NCBI GenBank assembly: GCA_035719045.1
Contig: DASTGO010000214.1
Span: 1-8,892, forward strand
Direction of reading: 5' to 3'
DNA length: 8,892 bases
Origin: DASTGO01 sp035719045
Lineage (GTDB): Bacteria; Actinomycetota; Actinomycetes; Actinomycetales; Kineosporiaceae
Shown here: positions 1 to 6,800 of the stretch, one piece after another
Position numbering within the stretch: position 1 is the stretch's first letter
Layout of the letters: each line of letters opens with the position of its first letter
The notes under the pieces: model-generated
The model's database searches: none
What the model saw: only the letters and a program-made list of their open reading frames with translations
Told to the model about the DNA's origin: nothing
Position numbers and translations under genes: made by a program

Positions 1-27
1 CCGCCCCCGCCACCCCCGCCACCCCCG
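1..27 (+). repeat. Short 9-bp tandem repeat, Ala-Thr-Pro coding
   Basis: Three head-to-tail copies of a 9-bp unit, ccacccccg at 10-18 and 19-27 and a one-mismatch copy at 1-9, touch the left edge. They code for Ala/Thr/Pro in the frame of the HhH gene. This supports reading that frame as coding upstream of 54. The array may extend beyond the window. Confidence 0.6.
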
Positions 28-878
28 CCGCAGCCGAGCTGACGGCCGGTCCGGTGGCGGCCGGACCGGCCGACGCCGCCGACCCGGATGACCCCGCCGG
101 TGCACCGGACGGACCTCACGACGACGCGGAGCCCGCCGCCGAGCCGCCGGACCCGCACCGGCCCGACGACCTGCAGCGGATCGAGGGCGTCGGACCCCGG
201 ATCGCCGCCGCCCTTGCCGGCGCCGGCCTGGACAGCTACCAGGCCATCGCCCAGGCCGATGAGCAGGCCCTCAGCGGCGCGCTGCGGGCAGCCGGGCTGG
301 CCTTCGCCCCGAGCCTGGTGAGCTGGCCGATCCAGGCCCGGCTGCTGGCCGCGGGCGACGAGGTCGGGCTGGCCGCATTGCAGAAGGAGATCACCGCGGG
401 CCGGTCCCGCCGCTCCCGCACCATGCCGGAACAGGCCGCGGACGCCGAACCCGCACAGCCCGCCGAACCCGCACAGCCCGCCGAACCCGCACAGCCCGCC
501 GAACCCGTGCAGCCCGCCGAGGCACCGGGCTCGCAGTTGCCTGGCCAGCTGGAGTCCGGTGCCGAAGCCGACGGGGCCGCGGCACCGCAGGCAGCAGCGC
601 TGCAGGCCGAGGAGCCGGAGGATGACGAGCTGGAGCGGGTCGAGGGGATCGGCCCGCGGATCGCGACCGCCCTGCGCAAGGCCGGGATCCGGACCTACCG
701 CCAGCTCGCCGACACCGATGCCCCGACCCTGCAGGCAGCGCTCGCGGCCTCCGGCCTGCGGTTCACCCCGAGCCTGCCGACCTGGCCCCGGCAGGCCGCG
801 CTGCTCGCCGAGGGTGACGAGGACGGCTTCCTCGCCCTCACCCGGACCCTGGTCCCGGAGATCGGGCGGAACTCCTGA
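1..878 (+). CDS. Tandem helix-hairpin-helix (COG3743-like) protein, 5' partial
   Basis: The frame is open to the left edge (first complete codon at 3), and Ala/Pro/Thr-rich coding continues upstream of the GTG at 54. That GTG has no convincing ribosome binding site, so the true start probably lies outside the window. Counting from 54, two copies of a domain of about 75 residues lie at 38-113 and 190-267. Each begins with a helix-hairpin-helix core (IEGVGPRIA and VEGIGPRIA), then a second helical part with the shared pattern L-x-F-x-P-S-L-x-x-W-P-x-Q-A-x-L-L-A-x-G-D-E. They resemble the predicted flap-endonuclease-like H3TH domains of COG3743. I see no nuclease active site. An acidic, Pro/Ala-rich linker (114-189) joins them and holds four EPAQPA-type hexapeptides. 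No membrane segment is visible in the part shown. The stop overlaps the next start, so translation is probably coupled to the BON/OmpA protein. Whether the domains bind DNA or act as protein scaffolds is open. Confidence 0.8.
   Translation, partial: APATPATPAAAELTAGPVAAGPADAADPDDPAGAPDGPHDDAEPAAEPPDPHRPDDLQRIEGVGPRIAAALAGAGLDSYQAIAQADEQALSGALRAAGLAFAPSLVSWPIQARLLAAGDEVGLAALQKEITAGRSRRSRTMPEQAADAEPAQPAEPAQPAEPAQPAEPVQPAEAPGSQLPGQLESGAEADGAAAPQAAALQAEEPEDDELERVEGIGPRIATALRKAGIRTYRQLADTDAPTLQAALAASGLRFTPSLPTWPRQAALLAEGDEDGFLALTRTLVPEIGRNS
447..518 (+). repeat. 18-bp in-frame tandem repeat (4 copies)
   Basis: Four head-to-tail copies of gaacccgcacagcccgcc lie at 447-464, 465-482, 483-500 and 501-518. 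The last differs by a gca-to-gtg codon change. Each encodes a Glu-Pro-Ala-Gln-Pro-Ala hexapeptide (Glu-Pro-Val-Gln-Pro-Ala in the last), forming a stiff Pro-rich linker between the two HhH domains. The first three copies are identical at the DNA level, as expected for recent slippage, so copy number may vary between strains. Confidence 0.9.
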
Positions 879-2074
879 TGGCCGACGACCTGGGTGCGGC
901 CTCCCCGGGTTCCGGCGGATCCGCCGACACCCCCGGCCCTGGTGCGGCCGGCTCCCCGCACCACCAGGCGCGCGACCTCGGGTTGGGCCGGGACGCCCTC
1001 GCCCCGTCCGTGTCCGCCGTCCTCGACGGGTACTTCTGGGAGCGGCGCCGTCGCAGTGCGGTGCTGCCGATCGCGGTCGGCGTGATCGGGCTGACCGCGA
1101 TCGGACTGGTCCAAGGGGTGCCGGTCCGCCACCAGGTCGAGCAGGACCTCACGACGCGGTCCGCCCTGGCCCTGCGCGAGGCCGGGGTGGACGGGATCAG
1201 CGTGCGGTTCTCCGGGCGGGACGCCACCGTCTCCGGGGCGGTGACCAGCGCGGCCCAGCACGACTCCGCGCTGGCGGCCGTGCGGCACGTCACCGGCGTG
1301 CGGGTCGCCCACGACCGGATCTCCCGGACGGCCGCGAACCCCCCGGCGGCGAAGACCGCCCCGCAGGTGTCCGTCGAACTGGCGGACGGCCGGCTGGCCC
1401 TGTCCGGAACGGTCGGGACGGCGGCGGCCCGGGCCGGGTTGGTGGCCGCCGCCCGGGACGCCCTGCAGGCCGACCGGGTGAGCAGCCGGCTCAGCGTCGA
1501 CTCGAAGGTCTCCGACACCGGCCTCGACCGGCTCGCCGACGTGCTGTCCGCCCTCGGCCCGGACGGCGCCGTCACCGTGGAACTGTCCGGCGGGCGGATC
1601 ACCCTGACCGGAACGGTGTCCTCCTCGGGGCGAGCCGGGCAGGCCCTGGCCGCGGCGGCGGCCCTCACCGGGGATCCGCAGCGGGTCGTGGACCGGCTGA
1701 CCGTGGACGACGGGGCCGCCGTCACCGCCGCGCTGCGCACCCTCGACGCGATCACCTTCCGGACCGGCTACAGCACCCCGTCCCGTGCCGACGAGGTGAT
1801 CATCGCCCGGGTGGCCGCGATCCTGCGGGACCACTCCTCGGTGCGGGTGCAGGTCTGCGGCTTCACCGACGACGTGGGACCGGCGGACCTCAACGACCGG
1901 CTCAGCGTGGCCCGGGCACAGGCCGTGCTGCGGCAACTGGTCCGGACCGGGGTGGACCCGTCCCGGCTGACCCCGGCCGGATTCGGGGAGCGCGACCCCC
2001 GGCTGCCCAACACCTCCCCGGAGAACCGTGCGGCCAACCGGCGGGTGGAGTTCCGGCTGCTGCCCGGAGCCTGA
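878..2074 (+). CDS. Membrane-anchored BON/OmpA-domain protein (ArfA/OmpATb-like)
   Basis: This 398-residue protein probably links the cytoplasmic membrane to peptidoglycan. Residues 1-55 are polar and probably cytoplasmic. An Arg cluster (56-59, ERRRRS) precedes one membrane segment at about 61-80, giving an N-in, C-out anchor with no cleavage site apparent. Three BON-like repeats follow at about 85-150, 161-208 and 230-278, each with a G-R-x-x-hydrophobic-S/T-G-x-V core. The C-terminal OmpA domain spans about 290-395. It keeps the diaminopimelate-binding pair by spacing: Asp331 in GFTDD and Arg346 in LSVARA, 15 residues apart as in E. coli OmpA. The family's closing N-R-R-V-E is also present. 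The order TM, BON, OmpA is that of mycobacterial ArfA/OmpATb (Rv0899). The ATG at 878 overlaps the preceding TGA by one base. Pore formation is disputed even for Rv0899 and is not claimed here. Confidence 0.9.
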   Translation: MADDLGAASPGSGGSADTPGPGAAGSPHHQARDLGLGRDALAPSVSAVLDGYFWERRRRSAVLPIAVGVIGLTAIGLVQGVPVRHQVEQDLTTRSALALREAGVDGISVRFSGRDATVSGAVTSAAQHDSALAAVRHVTGVRVAHDRISRTAANPPAAKTAPQVSVELADGRLALSGTVGTAAARAGLVAAARDALQADRVSSRLSVDSKVSDTGLDRLADVLSALGPDGAVTVELSGGRITLTGTVSSSGRAGQALAAAAALTGDPQRVVDRLTVDDGAAVTAALRTLDAITFRTGYSTPSRADEVIIARVAAILRDHSSVRVQVCGFTDDVGPADLNDRLSVARAQAVLRQLVRTGVDPSRLTPAGFGERDPRLPNTSPENRAANRRVEFRLLPGA

Positions 2075-2084
2075 CCGGCACCCC

Positions 2085-2132
2085 GCCCGTTGGGTCCGGT
2101 CCGTCCCCCGGAACCAGCCGGACCCAACGGGC
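2085..2132. terminator. Bidirectional intrinsic terminator-like hairpin
   Basis: A perfect 15-bp inverted repeat (gcccgttgggtccgg at 2085-2099, ccggacccaacgggc at 2118-2132) encloses an 18-base loop. It sits between the converging BON/OmpA and dehydrogenase genes, 11 bases after the first stop. It lacks a U-tract, as is common for hairpin terminators in high-GC actinomycetes. Position and stem length make termination of both transcripts likely. Confidence 0.75.
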
Positions 2133-2151
2133 CCGGCCGGACCCACCGAGC

Positions 2152-2167
2152 CCGTCAGGCCTGACGG
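2152..2167. repeat. 16-bp perfect palindrome over the dehydrogenase stop codon
   Basis: ccgtcaggcctgacgg is a perfect palindrome that includes the minus-strand TGA stop (2155-2157) and the last codons of the dehydrogenase gene. With no loop it would form a poor RNA hairpin. It may add to the nearby terminator, bind a protein, or be chance. Confidence 0.5.
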
Positions 2168-2889
2168 TGGGCGATCATCGCCGTCGCCTGCGCCACCGGC
2201 CGGATCACCACCTGGTCGATGTCCACATGGGCCGGCCGGGTCACGCAGAACGCCACGACATCGGCGACGTCCTGCGCGGACAGCGGCGTCAGCCCGCGGT
2301 ACACGGCGGCCGCCCGCTCCTCGTCCCCGGCGAAACGGACCTGGGCGAACTCCGTCTCGACCATGCCGGGGGCGATCTCGGTGATCCGGATCGGTTCGCC
2401 GTTGAGTTCCAGGCGCAGGGTCCGGCACAGCGCGTTCACCGCATGCTTGGCCGCGGTGTAGCCGGCGCCGCCGGGGTACACCTCGAAGCCCGCGATCGAG
2501 CCGAGGACGACGATGTGCGCGTCCCGGCCGCGCCGCAGAGCGGGCAGCAGGGCCTTGGTCAGCCGGACCACGCCGAGCACGTTCGCCTCGTACATCCAGC
2601 GCCACTGGTCCAGGTCGCTGTCCTCGACCCGGTCCAGGCCGAGCGCCCCGCCGGCGCTGTGCACGACGACGTCGACCTCGCCGAGCCCGGCCACGAACTG
2701 CTCGACCGAGTCGGGGTCGGTGACGTCGAGCCGGGCCGCCGTGCCACCGACCTCCTCGGCCAGGGCCTCGCACCGCTCCAGCCGCCGGGCCGCCGCCACC
2801 GTCCGGAAGCCCGCCGCCGCCAGGGCGCGCACCGTGGCCGCCCCGATTCCGCTGCTGGCCCCGGTGACCACCGCAATTCGTCCGCTCAT
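2155..2889 (-). CDS. YdfG-like short-chain dehydrogenase/reductase (SDR)
   Basis: This is a 244-residue classical SDR, the normal length for the family. It has the Rossmann motif TGASSGIG (9-16), an Arg pair after the second strand (35-36) favouring NADP(H), Asp55 in LDVTD, HSAG (77-80, usually NNAG), Asn103, catalytic Ser131 in GSIAG, Tyr144 and Lys148 in YTAAK, and APGMVETEF near 173. The C-terminal third follows E. coli YdfG closely: TEF-x-x-VRF-x-GD, PAHV-x-I, and an HRQ ending. YdfG acts on 3-hydroxy acids such as serine and L-allo-threonine and on malonic semialdehyde, so a cytosolic NADP-linked 3-hydroxy acid dehydrogenase is likely, though the substrate is not proven. The ATG at 2889 gives the family's usual N-terminus. 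A GGAGG lies only one base before it, which is unusually close. The frame stays open upstream but has no family homology there. The gene diverges from the DUF2530 gene. Confidence 0.9.
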   Translation of the reverse strand: MSGRIAVVTGASSGIGAATVRALAAAGFRTVAAARRLERCEALAEEVGGTAARLDVTDPDSVEQFVAGLGEVDVVVHSAGGALGLDRVEDSDLDQWRWMYEANVLGVVRLTKALLPALRRGRDAHIVVLGSIAGFEVYPGGAGYTAAKHAVNALCRTLRLELNGEPIRITEIAPGMVETEFAQVRFAGDEERAAAVYRGLTPLSAQDVADVVAFCVTRPAHVDIDQVVIRPVAQATAMIAHRQA

Positions 2890-2970
2890 GCCTCCATCCC
2901 ACCACGGGAGGGGCCGCCGGGACGGCAGCGTGGCGTGGCGGCGCGGGCGTCGCTCACCAGGACCACGGGG

Positions 2971-2976
2971 TAGCCT
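2971..2976 (+). promoter_or_regulatory. Candidate -10 box for a leaderless DUF2530 transcript
   Basis: TAGCCT fits the actinobacterial TANNNT -10 pattern and is followed by exactly six bases (cctgcc) and then the GTG at 2983. That spacing would start transcription at the first base of the start codon. No purine-rich ribosome binding site lies between them, which agrees with leaderless translation. No good -35 box is visible. The rest of the 93-bp divergent gap (2890-2982) shows no further clear element. Confidence 0.5.
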
Positions 2977-2982
2977 CCTGCC

Positions 2983-3336
2983 GTGCGCCTGTACCTGCGG
3001 TCGGCGGACCGGCGCCCGGATCCGCCCCCGCTGCGGACCAACGACCGGGCCGTGATCCTCGCCGGCCTGGCCGTCTGGGCCGTCCTCCTGGTGGCCGCCC
3101 TGGCCCTGCACTCCCGGCTGGCGGCCGCCGGTCGCGGCTGGTGGGTGTGGACCCCGGTGGCCGGGATCGTGCTCGGGCTGTACGGCCTGCACTACGTGCG
3201 GAAACGGGACAGCCGGCCCACCGCCGACCGGTCACCCTCCCCTGCGCCGGCCGACACCGCGCCCACGGGCACCGCAGCGGCCGACCCGGCACCGGCGCCC
3301 CCGGCACGGGAGGGCACCCAGGCCCGGCGGTCGTGA
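2983..3336 (+). CDS. DUF2530 small membrane protein
   Basis: This 117-residue protein matches the actinobacterial DUF2530 family as I know it. A Pro-rich start ending in PPPLRTNDRAV leads to a first membrane segment at about 23-42. A second follows at about 52-71, beginning with the typical G-W-W-x-W-T and containing the glycine-rich G-x-x-L-G-L-x-G-L. After YVRKR the chain continues in a disordered Ala/Pro/Thr-rich tail (about 76-117), so both ends probably face the cytoplasm. The family's function is unknown. The GTG start at 2983 is supported by the -10-like box six bases upstream and by the N-terminal family match. The gene diverges from the dehydrogenase and converges on cutA with a 30-bp gap, so it is probably transcribed alone. 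Confidence 0.85.
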   Translation: MRLYLRSADRRPDPPPLRTNDRAVILAGLAVWAVLLVAALALHSRLAAAGRGWWVWTPVAGIVLGLYGLHYVRKRDSRPTADRSPSPAPADTAPTGTAAADPAPAPPAREGTQARRS

Positions 3337-3343
3337 CCGGGCC
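3321..3343. terminator. Weak hairpin between converging DUF2530 and cutA
   Basis: ggcccgg (3321-3327) and ccgggcc (3337-3343) form a 7-bp perfect stem with a 9-base loop that includes the DUF2530 stop codon. It is the only clear hairpin near the 30-bp convergent gap and could end either transcript. The stem is short and there is no U-tract, so this is tentative. Confidence 0.35.
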
Positions 3344-3366
3344 GAACCGCCGTACCTGACCGGCTC

Positions 3367-3720
3367 CTACTCCCGGCCGGAGGTCTCGGCCCGCACCCAG
3401 GCCAGGTACGGCGCACTGCCCGCGACCACGGCGGTGGCCAGGATCTCGGGGACCTCGTACGGGTGGGCCTGGCGCAGATAGGCCTCCAGGGCGCCGTACT
3501 GCTGGGCGGAGGTCTTCAGCAGCACGGTCCACTCCTGGGCGGTCTGCACGGCGTCGCTCCACCAGAAGGTGCTCGACACCGGCCCGGACACCTGGGCACA
3601 GGCCGCCAGCCGACCGCCGACCGCCCCGAGTGCGAGCGCCTGCGCCGCCTCCGGCGAGTCCACGCAGGTGCTCACCTGCCAGACGTGATGGTCGGTGTGG
3701 CGGTCGTTCCGGCCGGTCAT
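3367..3720 (-). CDS. cutA: CutA family protein (divalent-cation tolerance)
   Basis: This 117-residue protein has the typical CutA length and pattern. It shows the first strand with S-T-C-V-D-S (17-22), the cysteine-bearing G-G-R-L-A-A-C (35-41), a variable W-W-S-D loop, E-W-x-V-L-L-K-T (63-70), the signature HPYEVPEI (86-93), and a closing Y-L-A-W-V (105-109). CutA forms very stable ferredoxin-like trimers. In E. coli it was linked to copper tolerance, but its biochemical role is unsettled. The ATG at 3720 is preferred because an AGGGGG lies eight bases upstream and the product matches the family length. A start at 3807 would add 29 residues unlike the family. It lies on the same strand as the large ATPase gene, 91 bp downstream, so it may be last in that operon or have its own promoter. 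Confidence 0.93.
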   Translation of the reverse strand: MTGRNDRHTDHHVWQVSTCVDSPEAAQALALGAVGGRLAACAQVSGPVSSTFWWSDAVQTAQEWTVLLKTSAQQYGALEAYLRQAHPYEVPEILATAVVAGSAPYLAWVRAETSGRE

Positions 3721-3744
3721 CTGCTGCCCCCTGTCCCGCGCTGC

Positions 3745-3796
3745 GGTGGCACCTGTGGGCCACCCATCCGGCACCGTACCGGCCGCGACCGGCCGG
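3745..3796 (-). promoter_or_regulatory. Gap upstream of cutA: possible -10 box and two small hairpins
   Basis: The 91-bp gap between the ATPase stop and cutA holds three weak elements. A 6-bp stem, ccggcc (3779-3784) with ggccgg (3791-3796), could attenuate read-through from the ATPase gene. A minus-strand TACGGT at 3778-3773 fits TANNNT and would give a cutA leader of about 45 bases, though no -35 is apparent. A second 6-bp stem, ggtggc (3745-3750) with gccacc (3759-3764), would lie in that leader about 25 bases before the start. Each could occur by chance in DNA this GC-rich. Confidence 0.25.
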
Positions 3797-3811
3797 GCAC
3801 GGATCACGCCG

Positions 3812-6800
3812 CTACCGCCTCAGGCGTGCCGCGGCTCCGGGCGTGAACGCCTCCTCCGCCAGCAGCCGGGGCAGGGCGTCGGGATCGGCGAGCACCTCGG
3901 CCAGGGCTGCCCGCCGTGCCCAGACCGACCCGGCCCAGGCCAGGCCGGCGGCCAGTCCCTCGACGGTGCAGGCGTGCACCCGGGCCGGGCCGGCGCCGGT
4001 CGCGGCGGGCTCCACCCACCACTGCACCTCGACCCCGTCGACCAGCAGCACATCGTGCTCGCACCAGCTGGCCGGGGCGGCGGGGGCCAGGGCGAGGGCG
4101 GCCTGCGGGACGGGAGCCGCCACCCCCGGCTCGCGCTCCTCGTCGATCTGCCCGGCGGCCAGGTCGGCGGCCAGCGGCAGGTCGAGCAACCGGGCCAGCG
4201 CGATCCCGTCCTCCGGTGAACCGGCCAGCACCGGCAGGCCGAGGTCCCGGCGCTGCAACAGGGCGGGCTCGTCGACCACGACGGCCTGGTCAGCGGGCAC
4301 GACGAGGGTCCCGTCGTCGTCCAGCACCCGGACCCACGACGGCGGCTCGATCTCCCCCGCGGTGTCGGCCAGCCCGGCCAGGTCGGTCCACACGGCGAGC
4401 ACCGTGGCGGGGTCGAGCACGGTGTCCGGATCGGACAGGCCGTCGACCAGGGCCTGCACGGCCCGGGCGTCCAGATCGGCCGGGGAGGCCACCGCGCCGA
4501 GCGCCCGGCGCAGGTCCGGCTCCAGCGCGGCCAGCAGCGGCGGAGCCGGGGGCAGCAGGGCGGCCAGGCCCGGTTCGGCATCCGGGTCCGCCCAGGACCG
4601 CCCGCCGGCCAGCCGCCGGGCCAGCCACCACGCGGTGTACGAGGGGACGCCGACCGCCGCGGAGAGCGCTCGCCCGTCGTCGCTGCTGCCCAGGGCCCGG
4701 ATCCGGGCCGGGGTGACCAGGGCGGACCGCAGCCGGGGGTCGGCGGCCAGGGTGTCCAGCAGCAGCGGCCACGCGGCGTCACGGACCAGGTCCAGGTCGA
4801 GGACGGCGTCCAGCTCGACGACCGAGGCCTCCAGCGGTTCGAACGGCAGGGCGTCCAGGGCGGTGTCGGCCCAGTCCTCCCAACCGTCGAGGTCCCGGGG
4901 ATCCTGACGGCCCGCACCGGCGCCCGCCGCCCCGCCGGGCCCGGCCGCGGGAAGTCCGGGGAGTCGGGGAAGGCCGAGGATGTCCAGGTCGGTGGCCAGG
5001 CCCGCGGGGTCGTCGAGGTCGGCGTCCGGGTCGAGCGGGACGTCCTCCCGGTGCAGCAGGGCTGGCCCGGGCAGCACCCCGGCGGCGGCGAGCACGGCCG
5101 GTCCCCAGCGGTCGAGCAGGGCGGGTGCCACCACGCCGACCTCGTCCGGGTCGAACAGCCGCGCGGCGGGGGAACCCGGCAGGGCCAGTGCCCCGGCCGG
5201 GACGGGCTCGCCCGACTCGTCGGCCAGCCACAGGTCGGCCAGCCAGGACAGTTCCCCGGGGGACAGGGTCCCTGCGGCGACCGCCGCCGCGACCAGCTCG
5301 AGGACGGCGTCGACCTGGGCGGGCTCGTCCTCGGCGTCGGCGTCGGTCCAGGCGGCGACCAGTTCCCCGACCGCAGGCAGGTCCAGTGCCGCCCGGGCGT
5401 CCACCGTGACAGCACCGAGCCGCTCCAGCAGCGGATGCGCCGCCTCCGGGTGGACGGTGCGCAGGCCGAGGGCACCCAGCGCCGCACCGACCTGCGACGG
5501 ACCGGCCGGCAGCAGCAGCCCGCGGATCCCCCGCACGGTCCGCCCGTCGGCGAGCGGGACCGGCAACGCGGCCAGCGCCTCCCGGGCCAGCGGGTCCTCG
5601 GCCAGGACGGCGAGCCCGGCGTACAGCTGCCGACAGCCGGCCGGGTCGTCCGCGGCGGGCAGTTGTTCGACGGCGTCGGCCAGTCCGATCGTGCGGACCT
5701 CCAGCGCGCGCAGCGCCGCCGAGGCCGACCGGGGCGCCACCACCAGCCCGGCCAGCCGCCGTGCCAGGACGGCGACCACCTGCGGATCGGCACCGGCAGG
5801 GGGCTCCAGCGCGACCGCGTCCCGGGGCCGGATCAGGTGGGCCCCGGTGTCCGCGGTATCGGCGGCATCGGCGACGACCGCCGGGTCGGGCAGCAGCGGC
5901 GTGCCGGGCAGCAGTCGCAGCAACTGCGTGCGCAGGGCCTCGTCCAGGGCGGAGACGGCCAGCCCGACCGGCACCAGGGGCCAGATCTCCCGTCCTCCGG
6001 CGGCGCACCGGGCGAGCAGCCGGGCATAGGCCGACGCGGCCTGCCGGACGATCTCCTCGGTGACCGGGCCCGGGGCGACATGCCGCCGCGAGGAGTCCAG
6101 CGGGAAGGTGGCCACCAGCAGGGCCGGCCAGGGCAGCGGCTCGTCGCTGGGGGTGGGAGCGTGGACCACCCCGGGCGGACCGCCGGCCCGGGGCAGCGCC
6201 CAGGTGACCGACCAGGCCCGGCGGGTCCGTTCCTCGGTGGGGCGCCCGGCCAGGACCTCGGCGTCCAGTTCCCCCTCGGCGCGCAGCACCTCCCAGCGGG
6301 AGGCGACGTCGATGATCGTCCGCGGCGGGCTGCCGGGCGCGACCACGGTGACCTCGGCCAGTCCGGGCAGGGCCAGCAGCAGCGGGTCGTCGACCTCGTC
6401 CAGCAGCCGGAGCACGAGCTCCTGCGCGACGGCGTCCCGCAGCGGGAGCAGCACGGCCGTGTCGTACCCCTCGGGCGGGCTGCCCTCGGCCGGGAACGGC
6501 AGCCGCAGCGCGGGCACATGACCGTCCCGGCGGGCCAGTTCCTCGGCCAGTCCCGGGGCGCCGGAGGCCGCGACGGCCAGCAGGTCCCGGGTGTCCGCCG
6601 CCGAGAACCGGACCCCGCCGTGCCGGGACACCACGACCGGCTCGTCGGTCACCGCGAGGACGGCCGAGAAGCCGACCCCGAACCGGCCGACCGTGCCCGC
6701 GCCCGGACCGGGGCCGTGATCCCGCTTCGCCGACGCCCGCAGCGTGGCAAGGGCCTGCACCCCGGCGGCGTCCAGCGCGGCACCGGTGTTCGCGGCGAGC

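Noticed and set aside
695..2905. Long minus-strand open frame of over 700 codons
   Set aside because: Antisense to the BON/OmpA gene and in another frame of the dehydrogenase. The product is low-complexity with no motif.
559..2973. Long plus-strand open frame of about 800 codons in another frame
   Set aside because: It is out of frame with the HhH and BON/OmpA genes, antisense to the dehydrogenase, and its product is Arg/Pro/Gly-rich with no domain. It is a GC-driven shadow.
2890..3192. N-terminal extension of the dehydrogenase to an upstream ATG at 3192
   Set aside because: It would add about 100 residues with no SDR homology and run antisense through the DUF2530 gene. The ATG at 2889 gives the standard SDR N-terminus.
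3721..3807. CutA start at 3807
   Set aside because: It adds residues foreign to the compact CutA fold, whereas the ATG at 3720 has a well-placed AGGGGG ribosome binding site.
3630..4907. Plus-strand open frame of 425 codons antisense to the ATPase gene
   Set aside because: The product is dominated by Arg, Ala, Ser and Pro, with no domain. It mirrors the third-position G/C of the real gene.
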